This document shows positions 9,101 to 17,796 of a DNA stretch of 64,000 bases, one piece after another (position 1 is the first letter of the stretch; the number at the start of each line of letters is the position of its first letter). A program made the position numbers and the translations under genes. The stretch is from Brasilonema angustatum HA4187-MV1. Lineage in GTDB: Bacteria; Cyanobacteriota; Cyanobacteriia; Cyanobacteriales; Nostocaceae. The stretch lies in contig JAHHGV010000033.1 in the NCBI GenBank assembly GCA_019359695.1, positions 1 to 64,000 on the forward strand. Reading direction: 5' to 3'. The notes below the pieces were generated by a model. That model searched no databases. It was given only the letters and a program-made list of their open reading frames with translations, and was not told where the DNA came from.

Positions 9101-9579
9101 GTTTATGTAATTATTATGTTGTGTGAAAAATTCAATCATCCACTCAACGTATAGTCTGGAGACTTACTGGGGGCAGACTATAATTTGCTGACCGATTTTA
9201 CCCCGTTCTATGGAACCGCGCTTACCGAATTAAAGCTGGGGCTAATCTTCTATTTTAAAAAGTATTTTTAATACAGCAACTAGCACACTGAGCAGTTACC
9301 GCTTCAACATGCAAAAGCCGAAGTCATTTTTTAATTAATTACGCCGCCACAAGCTGTATAATTTTCTCAGTGTTAGAGCAATCAGAAATCATTCAGAAAC
9401 TATAGATAATTTTGTAGTGGGCATTGCCCACCATTGCCAGATTTGCTAGGCAATACCCACCGACAAATTTCATAAATCGGATAGAGGCGAACCAACTTTA
9501 CAAATGTTTTATTTAAATATAGTTTGGAATTCAAGTATGTTGAATACTCGGTGTTCTTAGAGCTAAAACATTAAATTAT
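9101..9579. other. Intergenic region without a recognisable gene
   Basis: About 480 bases, AT-rich. It contains a short inverted repeat around 9417-9465 (GTGGGCATTGCCCAC) of a kind scattered in cyanobacterial spacers; a similar GGTGGGCACTGCCCAC occurs near 51904. No ORF with coding character. The promoter of the downstream permease should lie near the right end. Confidence 0.4.
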
Positions 9580-9586
9580 GGAGGAG
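9580..9586 (+). promoter_or_regulatory. Strong ribosome binding site GGAGGAG
   Basis: GGAGGAG lies ten bases before the ATG at 9597. It is one of the few near-consensus Shine-Dalgarno sites in this window and fixes the start of the AI-2E-type permease. Confidence 0.75.
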
Positions 9587-9596
9587 TAATAGTATC

Positions 9597-10652
9597 ATGT
9601 CAAGCTCTAGGGATAGAGATAGTGGTTGGGGAAGGCTTAGTCATGGAGCTCCTTTGGCAGTGTTCGTTGCAGTTGTACTTTATATTATGTACATGCTACT
9701 GCCAGTCTTGGAGTTGATAGCCCTTGCCGCACTTGTCGCTCTGATTTTTCGTACTACTCTAAAATGGATTGAGAAAATTGTTCGAGTGCCTTGGATAGCA
9801 GTCACGATCCTGGTTGGGGTAGTCGTAGCTTTTGGGGTATTCATTAGTTTGGTGATGATTCCCAGCTTGTTTGAAGAAGCTCAGACTTTGAGTGAGGCGT
9901 TGCCTAACTATGTAAACTCTCTCAAACCATTGTCTGCTAGACTTCACACTCAATTCAGTTTTCTCCCCGATCTGTCTGGTGGTTTGGATCAATTAAAAGG
10001 TATACTCAACCAAGTCCTTTCTTTCATTCCGCTCCTACTCCGAAATACAGTAGAGGTATCTATTGAAACATTAGCGACAATAATTTTAGCCCTCTACATG
10101 GCTTATAACCCTAATTCTTTGATTCAAGGACTGTTGCGGCTAGCACCGCGCAGGGAACACGGTAGGATTAGAACAATACTCCAAGATATAGAGGTTAGGC
10201 TTGAGGGTTGGCTATTAGGTACAGGATTGGGAATGCTGATCATTGGCGTTGGAGCCACAATTGGACTTTCGATTCTCAAAATTCCCTTGGCTGTGTCTTT
10301 CGGTATTCTAGCTGGAATTATAGAGGTGATTCCTTACTTTGGCTCAATTGTTGGTACACTTCTGCCAGCGCTGGTAGCACTTACCATATCCCCAATTAAG
10401 GCGCTACTTGTCGTAATCTTCTTCTTGATTTTGAACCAAGTAGATGTTCACATTATCCAGCCAGTGATCATGGGAAACCGAGTAGGTCTACATCCAGTAG
10501 TAGTTATTGTAGCCTTTTTATGTTTTGGTAAACTGTTAGGATTTGTCGGTCTGATTGTAGCGGTTCCTGCTGCCGCAGTTTTGATGACTATTATAGACGA
10601 TCTAGTTCCGAAAACTGTTGAACAAGAGCAATCAGAAGCTCAACAACCATAG
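9597..10652 (+). CDS. AI-2E family transporter (PerM/DUF20 permease)
   Basis: A 351-residue polytopic membrane protein with about eight hydrophobic helices: two at the start (25-75), one pair near 150-170 and the C-terminal set from 200 to 340. It has the family pattern, a long amphipathic stretch between helices 3 and 4 (FEEAQTLSEALPNYVNSLK) and the C-terminal motifs LAGIIEVIPYFGSIVGTLLP and HPVVVIVAFLCFGKLLGFVG. Family members export small molecules or ions; the AI-2 role of the E. coli namesake cannot be assumed in cyanobacteria. Confidence 0.9.
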   Translation: MSSSRDRDSGWGRLSHGAPLAVFVAVVLYIMYMLLPVLELIALAALVALIFRTTLKWIEKIVRVPWIAVTILVGVVVAFGVFISLVMIPSLFEEAQTLSEALPNYVNSLKPLSARLHTQFSFLPDLSGGLDQLKGILNQVLSFIPLLLRNTVEVSIETLATIILALYMAYNPNSLIQGLLRLAPRREHGRIRTILQDIEVRLEGWLLGTGLGMLIIGVGATIGLSILKIPLAVSFGILAGIIEVIPYFGSIVGTLLPALVALTISPIKALLVVIFFLILNQVDVHIIQPVIMGNRVGLHPVVVIVAFLCFGKLLGFVGLIVAVPAAAVLMTIIDDLVPKTVEQEQSEAQQP

Positions 10653-10860
10653 GTGAGAAATTTCACTAGACAGCGACTCGATATGCTGTCTTTTGTGATT
10701 GCCTACGGCAGAGCTAAGCGCCAGAGGCGCACGCACTCGCGTTCGCTTAACGCCCAAGCAATTGTTCAAGCGCACCAGGGCAACTTGAATGTGCAAAGTG
10801 AATTAGGCAAAGGTAGCACTTTTACAATTCTATTGCCTTTTAATGTCACTCCGTTTGAAG
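10653..10860 (+). pseudogene. Histidine kinase C-terminal remnant interrupted by a repeat
   Basis: From 10752 the frame reads AQAIVQAHQGNLNVQSELGK followed by GSTFTILLPF, the closing segment of a histidine kinase ATPase domain; compare [11 protein letters not shown] and GSTFQIELP at the end of RppB in this window. The preceding 60 bases are a GC-rich dispersed repeat (GCCTACGGCAGAGC onward), so upstream kinase sequence is missing. The open frame runs to 10919 by chance. It is a decayed fragment, not a functional protein. Confidence 0.7.
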
Positions 10861-11050
10861 GTGTTCGTTCTATTTATCAATTGAAATGGCTGTCTCGCCG
10901 TCCACGCAAATTCCAGTAAAATTTTTAAGTAAAATTTTATATTTTTCTTGTGTATATCATCTACCCACAGCACCAACGATATTTGCTAGTCTAAAACTAG
11001 TGGCAAAGCATCAAAAGAAAACTTTATTATTGAAAAGAATAACACGCATT

Positions 11051-11554
11051 ATGACGACTTTTGAGACGAGAGTAACTCGAACCTATACACAAGACGATAT
11101 ACAGCAGATTCTCCATTTGGCGATCGCTCGTCAAGCTGACGATAACAACAAAGAATTTTCCTACGAGCAACTGCTAGAAATAGCTGGAGAATTGGAAATC
11201 TCCATAGACACACTTAAACAAGCAGAACAAGACTGGCTAGAACAACACGGAGAAATGCTACAACGACGAGCTTTCAACGCTCATCGTCAAGGTAGATTCA
11301 AAAAGCGTGTTGGTAAGTATGCAATTGTTAACGTCTTTTTGTTATCTCTGGATATACTTGGTGGTGGTGGTCTTTCCTGGTCACTATATATCTTACTCTG
11401 CTCTGTGTTTGCAGTAGGTCTTGATGCTTGGAATACTTTCCAAATCAAAGGCGAAGAATACGAACTTGCTTTCCAAAGATGGCGTCGCAAGCATCAGGTG
11501 ACAAAATTCTTTAACACAGCCGTGAGTAAATGGCTCAAGGCGTGGCGCATTTAG
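11051..11554 (+). CDS. 2TM domain-containing protein
   Basis: A 167-residue protein if started at the ATG at 11051 (MTTFETRVTRTYTQDDIQQI). The open frame extends back to 10886, but that part is AT-rich and not protein-like. Residues 1-85 form a soluble helical segment (DDIQQILHLAIARQ ... LLEIAGELEISIDTLKQAE) resembling an HTH-like preface, followed by the 2TM domain: FNAHRQGRFKKRVGKYAIVN, two hydrophobic helices around 100-138, and a basic C-terminus. Such proteins often act as small membrane-bound sensor partners; the function here is unknown. Confidence 0.85.
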   Translation: MTTFETRVTRTYTQDDIQQILHLAIARQADDNNKEFSYEQLLEIAGELEISIDTLKQAEQDWLEQHGEMLQRRAFNAHRQGRFKKRVGKYAIVNVFLLSLDILGGGGLSWSLYILLCSVFAVGLDAWNTFQIKGEEYELAFQRWRRKHQVTKFFNTAVSKWLKAWRI

Positions 11555-11587
11555 TCACCAGTAAAAATTGCAGACATCACCCGTTAT

Positions 11588-11644
11588 TCAAACAGTTATC
11601 AGTTATCAGTTATCAAGCAATTGATAACTGATAACTGATAACTG
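11588..11644. repeat. TTATCAGT/ACTGATAA inverted repeat array
   Basis: Three copies of CAGTTATCA are followed by three of TGATAACTG around the centre AAGCAATTGATAA, forming a long hairpin between two converging genes. Related direct arrays occur at 36940-37013, 40740-40772 and 59851-59873. Confidence 0.8.
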
Positions 11645-11655
11645 TTCCCTGTTCC

Positions 11656-12549
11656 CTATTCCCTGTTGCCTCCTTTACGACCGAATGCAAAAAAGCAGGT
11701 ACCATCATTCCAAATACCTTGCTCTGTCACTAACGCTTCTAATTGAGCATCAAATTCAGCCTTGATTTCTTGTAGTTGCTCTGATGGAAGCTCGAACAGA
11801 GTGTTAGAGAATTTGGGGGCTGGATAGGAATTTATAGTCCACCTTTGCTTTGCCTCCTCTAAACTAATATAATTACCATACTGCTCGGTTTTAATATCAA
11901 TCGCTTCAAAACCAGATCGCTCAAGCAGATTGTGACATTTTTCAGCTGTATCTGCAGTTGTACCTGTTGGCTCGCTCAATTCTCGCAAAACGCCATACTT
12001 TTCAAAAATCTTCTGCCAAATAACAACTCCAACTAAAGCTGCATCTGCAAGCGCATGAAAACCAACTAACCCATTAGGTTTGAGAAATTGCATCCATTGA
12101 CGTAATGTGGCTTCCATATCTGTCATCAACGGAAATGCATTCGCGCACAAAATTCGCTCAAAACTGTTTGCTGGAAAATTTAGTGCTTCAGCATCCGCAA
12201 GCTGAAGTTCAACATTGCTTAAGCCTAACGCCTCAACCTTGCGCCTAGCAAGAGTTAGCATCTGGGTTGAAATATCGACACCGACGATTTTACCAGAGGA
12301 CCCAACTCTTTGAGCAACTTCAATCGCAACATGACCTGTTCCAGTCGCAATATCCAAAACGTCATATCCAGGGCTAATTTGTGCGTATTCAACCAGACGA
12401 TGAGCAATCCTCAAATGCCATTGACTTTCATCATAGTTGTGACTTCTGCGATTATACACATCCGCTATCTGCTGCTTGTAGTCATTTAACTTAAGTTGTT
12501 TAGCCATTAGAGGTTTGAAGTGAGACTGTTTTTTAGAACCTAGACTCAT
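11656..12549 (-). CDS. Class I SAM-dependent methyltransferase (UbiE/COQ5-like)
   Basis: A 297-residue protein; the start could equally be the Met at residue 15 (MAKQLKLNDY, position 12507). SAM-binding motif I is VLDIATGTGHVAIEVA, motif II is VGVDIS and a motif near LQLADAEALNFPANSFERIL completes the pocket. The N-terminal YNRRSHNYD matches UbiE-like enzymes. The acceptor is not identifiable; menaquinone/phylloquinone-type enzymes are shorter, so a small-molecule O- or C-methyltransferase is the safer call. It is transcribed convergently with the 2TM gene. Confidence 0.85.
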   Translation of the reverse strand: MSLGSKKQSHFKPLMAKQLKLNDYKQQIADVYNRRSHNYDESQWHLRIAHRLVEYAQISPGYDVLDIATGTGHVAIEVAQRVGSSGKIVGVDISTQMLTLARRKVEALGLSNVELQLADAEALNFPANSFERILCANAFPLMTDMEATLRQWMQFLKPNGLVGFHALADAALVGVVIWQKIFEKYGVLRELSEPTGTTADTAEKCHNLLERSGFEAIDIKTEQYGNYISLEEAKQRWTINSYPAPKFSNTLFELPSEQLQEIKAEFDAQLEALVTEQGIWNDGTCFFAFGRKGGNRE

Positions 12550-12797
12550 GATAAATGCTGTTTGGCAAGTGCGACACTTGAGTCATGCTGTAATACAATA
12601 GACCTGCCTCAAAAATCTACTTTTATTCTTCCTTGTGAGCTTTAGCGGATGAAGTCTCCTACAAAAGTCAATTTATTGGAACATAAAATCACAGATAGAC
12701 ACAAGTAAATTATCTGTATTTTTCTGCGTCTATCTGCGGATAAAAAGATCCAGATAGCTAGTTACATCTACCATACAATAGAACAACATTACTCAAA

Positions 12798-13664
12798 GTG
12801 AATCAAAAGAATCAAAGCTTTCCATTTCATTTACTTCTAGCAGTTTTCATTCTTTTTTTTGTTATCAAATTATTCGTTAATAAGCCTGTAATTCCTATTT
12901 TTGGTTTTCATGGCATTCTTCCTGCTAATACTCCTACTTCTCAATTGCAAAATATGCACTACCCGGAAAAAGATTTAGAGAAAATTTTAGAGCATTTCGT
13001 GAGTAATAACTACTGGTTTTTAACCACTCAAGAGTTATATGATTATTTTCTCAAAAAACAGAAAAAAGTACCAAAAGAGCATTCCAGTCAAAAACCAATA
13101 ATGATTTCATTTGATGACGGATATAAAACAGTACACACGAACTTACTACCCATTTTGTCTAAGCTTGAAAATAAATACGGTAAAAAAATAAAAGTAGTCT
13201 TGTTTATCAACCCAGGCATTATGGAACGAAAAGAAAGTACCTCTACTCACTTAGACTGCCAGGAATTACGAGAAGGTTTGAAAAAAGGTTTTTATGATAT
13301 TCAATCTCATGGCTTGAACCATAAAAACTTAATGACATTAACTCGTCGCGAGTTAGTTAAAGAACTTCAGCAAGCCCAGATTAAACTGAGACAATGTACC
13401 CAAGATTTAGATCCACAACAGCAAGTAGCATCTCATCTGGCTTATCCTTACGGAGCCTCTAATAAACAGGTGCGACACTATGCATCTAAATATTATTTAT
13501 CAACGTATCTTTACAATGACAAAATACTTGATTACGACTGCAAGCAAAACTACTATGAAATTCCTCGTATTCCAGTTAATCGACAAATGACATTTCAACA
13601 AATGCTGGAAATAGCTGAAGGTTTTCAGCAAGACAAGAGTTTACAAAAATGTGAAGCGAAATAG
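12798..13664 (+). CDS. Polysaccharide deacetylase family protein (NodB fold), membrane-anchored
   Basis: A 288-residue protein with a GTG start and a hydrophobic anchor at 10-28. The NodB homology domain is complete: motif 1 ISFDDGY (Asp106, Asp107), motif 2 SHGLNH (metal-binding His171 and His175) and motif 3 AYPYG. It should remove N- or O-acetyl groups from an envelope or extracellular polysaccharide on the outside of the plasma membrane. The next gene encodes a DUF5009-type acyltransferase-like membrane protein, so the two may act on acetylation of the same surface glycan. Confidence 0.88.
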   Translation: MNQKNQSFPFHLLLAVFILFFVIKLFVNKPVIPIFGFHGILPANTPTSQLQNMHYPEKDLEKILEHFVSNNYWFLTTQELYDYFLKKQKKVPKEHSSQKPIMISFDDGYKTVHTNLLPILSKLENKYGKKIKVVLFINPGIMERKESTSTHLDCQELREGLKKGFYDIQSHGLNHKNLMTLTRRELVKELQQAQIKLRQCTQDLDPQQQVASHLAYPYGASNKQVRHYASKYYLSTYLYNDKILDYDCKQNYYEIPRIPVNRQMTFQQMLEIAEGFQQDKSLQKCEAK

Positions 13665-13749
13665 ACGGAATGAAACATTTTCCGTGAGGCTTAGGTATGG
13701 GATAAATAATGTATGACAGCTAAAACATAGGAGCTAGGATGAGATTTAT

Positions 13750-15198
13750 ATGGAGCAAAAGACTATTACTGTTACCAACCTAAAACGCGCCTACGCCTTA
13801 GATGCACTGCGTGGATTTGCAATTTTGGCAATGGTCTTATCAGGCACTATAAGGTATAAGATTTTGCCAGCTTGGATGTATCATGCTCAGGAGCCGCCAC
13901 CTACCCATACATTTAATCCTAATCTGCCTGGGTTAACTTGGGTAGATACTGTATTTCCAATTTTCCTGTTTTGTCTGGGAACAGCTATTCCTTTGGCGTT
14001 GTCGAGTCGTCTTGCTAAAGGATTTACTACAAAACAAGTTGTTTTATATATTCTTAAAAGAGGATTTCTCTTAGGAATCTTTGCAATACTACTTCAACAT
14101 CTTAGACCATATACAATAAACCCAAATCCAACTGAACAAATATGGTGGATAGCTTTATTGGGTTTTTTAATACTCTTTTTGATATTTGTTAGGTTATCTG
14201 TAAACCAACATTTTAGGCACTATATAAAATGGCTTCCCTTGAGTGCTTTAATCGCAGCAATTATCTTTATCTCTTTTCTTCAATATCCAGATGGACGTGG
14301 ATTATCACTTTCCAGAAGTGATATTATCTTAATCGTTCTGACAAATATGGCGGTTTTTGGTTCGCTTGTTTGGTTAATTACCAGAAATAATTTGTTGCTA
14401 CGTTTAGGATTATTAGGCTTATTGATTGCTTTACGGCTCTCGGCTACTGTTAAAGAAAGTTGGATTGCTATACTTTGGCACACTTCACCAGTCCCTTGGA
14501 TTTTTCACTTTGAATATTTACAGTATTTGTTTATTGTTGTTCCTGGAACAATTATAGGAGATTTAATTCTCAACTGGCTGCAAACTCCTACTAAGAATGA
14601 GGGAGATGAAGAAGTGAAAATTTCTTGGAATAAGCTACGTTGTTTTGGCATTCTTCTGATGATGTTGAGTCTTTGTTTGGCACTACTCATTGGCTTACAG
14701 GCTAGGTGGTTATGGCAAACAACATCACTGAGTTTTGTTCTTTGTTCAATAAGTTGCTTTTTATTTGTCAATCCAGTAACTGACACAGAAAGATTGCTGA
14801 AATCATTTTACCAATGGGGAATTTATTGGTTGGCGCTTGGCTTGCTTTTTGAACCGTTTGAGAATGGGATAAAGAAAGACCCTTCAACGTTGAGTTACTA
14901 CTTTGTCACCACGGCGATCGCACTTTTTCTCCTAATTACCTTCACCATACTCCTAGATATCTTCAAACAGCGAAAACTTCTGCAGTTGCTCATAGATAAT
15001 GGACAAAATCCAATGATTGCCTATGTAGCATTTGCCAATCTTCTCTTGCCTATTTTGAGATTAACTCACATTGAACCGTTGATTCTAGAGTTTACAAATA
15101 CCCCCTTGACAGGTTTTTTCAAAGGTGTCATTTATACGTTAGCGATCGCCTGTCTTGTGAGTCTTTTTACTAAGTTGAAGCTTTTTTGGAGAACTTAA
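13750..15198 (+). CDS. DUF5009 / heparan-alpha-glucosaminide N-acetyltransferase-like membrane protein
   Basis: A 482-residue polytopic protein with 10-12 hydrophobic helices. The signature starts RAYALDALRGFAILAMVLSG and continues with WVDTVFPIFLFCLGTAIPLAL, typical of the DUF5009/HGSNAT-like transmembrane acyltransferases. In the animal enzyme a luminal His carries acetyl transfer across the membrane; an exact equivalent cannot be assigned by eye. It follows a polysaccharide deacetylase, which supports a role in glycan acetyl chemistry. Two GCGATCGC (HIP1) sites fall inside the gene. Confidence 0.85.
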   Translation: MEQKTITVTNLKRAYALDALRGFAILAMVLSGTIRYKILPAWMYHAQEPPPTHTFNPNLPGLTWVDTVFPIFLFCLGTAIPLALSSRLAKGFTTKQVVLYILKRGFLLGIFAILLQHLRPYTINPNPTEQIWWIALLGFLILFLIFVRLSVNQHFRHYIKWLPLSALIAAIIFISFLQYPDGRGLSLSRSDIILIVLTNMAVFGSLVWLITRNNLLLRLGLLGLLIALRLSATVKESWIAILWHTSPVPWIFHFEYLQYLFIVVPGTIIGDLILNWLQTPTKNEGDEEVKISWNKLRCFGILLMMLSLCLALLIGLQARWLWQTTSLSFVLCSISCFLFVNPVTDTERLLKSFYQWGIYWLALGLLFEPFENGIKKDPSTLSYYFVTTAIALFLLITFTILLDIFKQRKLLQLLIDNGQNPMIAYVAFANLLLPILRLTHIEPLILEFTNTPLTGFFKGVIYTLAIACLVSLFTKLKLFWRT

Positions 15199-15280
15199 TA
15201 GTTGAATATACTGCTTTACACTCACTTTATTTGTTATTTTTTTTACTTTAAATCGGTTATTATAATTTCGGGTAACTCAA

Positions 15281-15368
15281 ATCTTGCACCTCATCCATAG
15301 TAAGCCTTGAACTCAAGTTCGGAAATTTCTTTATTGGCGGACGAAAATTATGGTGCAAGATTTGAAGT
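15281..15368. repeat. Degenerate copy of the TCTTGCACC hairpin repeat
   Basis: The ends are inverted (CAAATCTTGCACC and GGTGCAAGATTTG) and the interior holds GCCTTGAACTCAAGTT and TTGGCGGACG. It is a decayed, inverted relative of the elements at 51808-52165. It lies in the leader of the three-module protein gene. Confidence 0.65.
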
Positions 15369-15429
15369 AATAAATTAACAAACAACAGAAGCTTCAACGC
15401 TTCAAACTGTGCTACTAGGAGATGCATCA

Positions 15430-16398
15430 ATGGCAATTATTTTAAGAGTGACGACAAATACGACTTTCAAGCAGGACTGGCAGCAACAATCATCAAATTT
15501 AGCACCACAAGACAAGTATTTCGCTCAAGCAGGTCAGCAACTTCGCGTTACGTCTATTGATCGTGATACTCAAAAATATGGTGGTGACAACTGGCTAGTC
15601 ACTTTTGAGCAACCACTTCAGCCAAATCAAGGTACAGCTAAAACTACTTGGTACGTTTATGCACCTCATGTACAAGAATTATCAGGTGTTCCATTAAATT
15701 TAATCAGTTTAAGAACAAGGACAAGTACAACTTTCAAGCAAGACTGGCAGCAACAATCATCAAATTTAGCACAACAAGACAAGTATTTCGCTCAAGCAGG
15801 TCAGCAATTTCGCGTTTCATCTATTGATCGCAATGCTCAAAGATATGGTGGTGACCACTGGAAAGTCACATTCGTCCAACCACTTCAGCCCAATCAGGGA
15901 CAAGCCAAGAGCACTTGGTACATTTATGCACCTGATGTACAATTATTCAGCAATGTATTAACCTCACCTTTGCTCAGAGTCAGAACAAGTACAACTTTCA
16001 AGCAAGACTGGCAGCAACAATCATCAAATTTAGCACCACAAGATAAGTACGCAGCCACAGCAGGTCAGCAATTGCGTATTTCATCTATTGATCGCAATGC
16101 TCAAAGATATGGTGGCGACCACTGGAAAGTCACATTCGTGCAGCCACTTCAACCCAATCAGGGACAAGCCAAGAGTACCTGGTACGTTTATGTGCCTGAT
16201 GTCATATACGAATCGCCTGTCTCTCAGTCTGACACGGGGACAGCGCCTAATCATTTCAACATCATCCAGTATCTGCGGCAGCAAATACAGGGGAACACCT
16301 CTATTAAACCTGTAACAGAAATGAGTCTGCTTTCTCCCTCCTGGATTTATCTCATCTGCTTTCTGTGTACCTCTGCGGTTCGTTTGAAAAAATTTTGA
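15430..16398 (+). CDS. Protein of three tandem ~88-residue modules, unknown function
   Basis: A 322-residue protein. The ATG at 15430 is chosen because AGGAG at 15417 sits eight bases before it. Three nearly identical modules start TFKQDWQQQSSNLAPQDKY, contain YGGDNWLVTFEQPLQPNQG and end TWYVYAPHVQ, at 267- and 264-base intervals. Such modules occur as accessory (SH3-like) domains beside cell-wall hydrolases or peptidases in cyanobacteria, but no catalytic domain follows here. The C-terminus (SPSWIYLICFLCTSAVRLKK) is encoded by DNA resembling common spacer repeat, so the original end may be lost. No signal peptide is visible. Confidence 0.75.
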   Translation: MAIILRVTTNTTFKQDWQQQSSNLAPQDKYFAQAGQQLRVTSIDRDTQKYGGDNWLVTFEQPLQPNQGTAKTTWYVYAPHVQELSGVPLNLISLRTRTSTTFKQDWQQQSSNLAQQDKYFAQAGQQFRVSSIDRNAQRYGGDHWKVTFVQPLQPNQGQAKSTWYIYAPDVQLFSNVLTSPLLRVRTSTTFKQDWQQQSSNLAPQDKYAATAGQQLRISSIDRNAQRYGGDHWKVTFVQPLQPNQGQAKSTWYVYVPDVIYESPVSQSDTGTAPNHFNIIQYLRQQIQGNTSIKPVTEMSLLSPSWIYLICFLCTSAVRLKKF

Positions 16399-16430
16399 AA
16401 AAGTCAAAGCCCTACGGGCAGGGTGTAATA

Positions 16431-16466
16431 GTGTAGGGGTGTAGGGGTGTAAGGGTGTAAGGGTGT
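16431..16466 (+). repeat. GGGTGTA array (telomere-like, G-quadruplex pattern)
   Basis: GTGTAGGGG repeats with GTGTAAGGG variants give five G-runs separated by TGTA or TGTAA. Similar arrays in either orientation occur near 40785-40925, 41854, 42334, 46463, 51735, 52219, 53464, 61709 and 63628. Confidence 0.85.
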
Positions 16467-16560
16467 CTACATCTGTGTGCATCTGCGGTTTTAAACTTTT
16501 GAAACTATAGTTATATGACTTTCACTGATTTCCATAGTAGTCATCATGAACTGCGTACAC

Positions 16561-16678
16561 CCTATGCCTACGGCACGCCAAAGGCGAACGGGTTCGGCAG
16601 TTGCTACCCTTCGGGAAGCCGCCCTCCGGGCGTCTACAAGTCGGGAAACTCTAGCCAAGCACTGCCTCACCAGGACGG
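16561..16678. repeat. GC-rich dispersed repeat (GCCTACGGCACGCC type)
   Basis: A GC-rich segment with short palindromes (CGGGAAGCCGCCCTCCGGGCG) unlike its AT-rich surroundings. Related units appear at 10706-10750, 35140-35280, 45105-45152 and 62950-63235. No coding sense. Confidence 0.65.
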
Positions 16679-16772
16679 ATGAAAAATTTATTTAATCTCT
16701 CCCTGCTCCCTGCTCCCTGCTTTTTCAAGTCAGGGTGGGCATTACAACGCCCACACTACTTGAGAGATTAGA

Positions 16773-17396
16773 TTACCAACCAGCCACAGCTTGCGCTATG
16801 GCTTCATGTGCTTTTGCAAAAGACTGCTGGCGAACTTCATCACCTCCACTGAGGTTTTCCACATTGATGTATGTAATGTCTGTAATTCCAATAAACCCAA
16901 AAATCGCGCTGAGATAGGGTTCCTGATAATTGTAGGGTGCAGCGAAGCTTCCTGGAGAAAAGTCACCACCACGAGCCGTGATAATCAGGATCTTTTTACC
17001 TTCAACCAGCCCTTTAAAGCCACCTTGCTCGGTTACAGCGACGGTGCGACCAATGCGAACAATCTGGTCAATGTAAGCTTTAAACGTGGAGGGGACATTG
17101 AAATTATACATTGGCACACCGAAGACGTAGCGGTCAGCCGCAAAAAATTCATCAACTAAGGTGTTTGACAATTCAATTGCTTTAGCTAGCTCAGGTGTGT
17201 GAGTATCTGGTGGTGTAAAAGCAGCAGCGATCCACGGCTCGTCTACATGAGGAATTGTATTATGACCAATATCCCGGTAGGTGACTTTATCTCCGGGATG
17301 GGCATTTTTCCAAGCTGTGATAAACTCACCAGAAAACTTGCGGGAGAAAGAACGTTCTCCACGAGGACTAGAGTCAATATGTAAGATATGTGCCAT
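16773..17396 (-). CDS. azoR: FMN-dependent NADH-azoreductase
   Basis: A 207-residue flavodoxin-like quinone reductase. The N-terminal HILHIDSSPRGERSFSRKFS matches the FMN phosphate-binding loop of AzoR. GVPMYNFNVPSTFKAYIDQI and ITARGGDF are the conserved flavin-contact segments. It transfers two electrons from NADH to quinones and azo compounds in the cytoplasm and is usually part of electrophile and thiol-stress defence. Length and motifs are complete. It stands alone, between a repeat-rich spacer and a divergent small gene. Confidence 0.93.
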   Translation of the reverse strand: MAHILHIDSSPRGERSFSRKFSGEFITAWKNAHPGDKVTYRDIGHNTIPHVDEPWIAAAFTPPDTHTPELAKAIELSNTLVDEFFAADRYVFGVPMYNFNVPSTFKAYIDQIVRIGRTVAVTEQGGFKGLVEGKKILIITARGGDFSPGSFAAPYNYQEPYLSAIFGFIGITDITYINVENLSGGDEVRQQSFAKAHEAIAQAVAGW

Positions 17397-17577
17397 TAAT
17401 CAATTTCCAATAGCAAACAGTAGAATTGGGATTAGTTACTGGGTTGGTTGATTACGCAGAAACGCAACTACGAACCAGTCCTTATTTGTGGTTCAACTTT
17501 TTATCCGTACTAACTGTAAACTATGTAAAGTTAAAATGAGAAGTAGGCACTTAAAAGTAACTAGAGTTTGAGCTAAT

Positions 17578-17796
17578 ATGAGCGTAGCTAAATTGTTATC
17601 GACCTTACGAAATCTGTCTCGCGTAGAAAAATTACAGGTCATGCAGTTTTTAGTTCAAGAACTGGCAGATGAGGAAGAAGCATCGTTGCTGGAACCTGGA
17701 GCGACCTATCATGTGTGGTCTCCCTATAACTCTCATGATGCTGCCCAAAAGCTAGCCACCCTGCTGGAAGAAGACAGACAGGCAAGTGATGCTTAA
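17578..17796 (+). CDS. Small helical protein upstream of a retropepsin-like gene
   Basis: A 72-residue acidic protein (SVAKLLSTLRNLSRVEKLQV, then MQFLVQELADEEEASLLEPG). It resembles short antitoxin-like or adaptor proteins found in front of aspartic-protease genes in cyanobacteria. Its stop at 17796 lies inside the start of the next gene (GTG 17786 / ATG 17789), so the two are translationally coupled. No DNA-binding motif is obvious; function unknown. Confidence 0.7.
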   Translation: MSVAKLLSTLRNLSRVEKLQVMQFLVQELADEEEASLLEPGATYHVWSPYNSHDAAQKLATLLEEDRQASDA

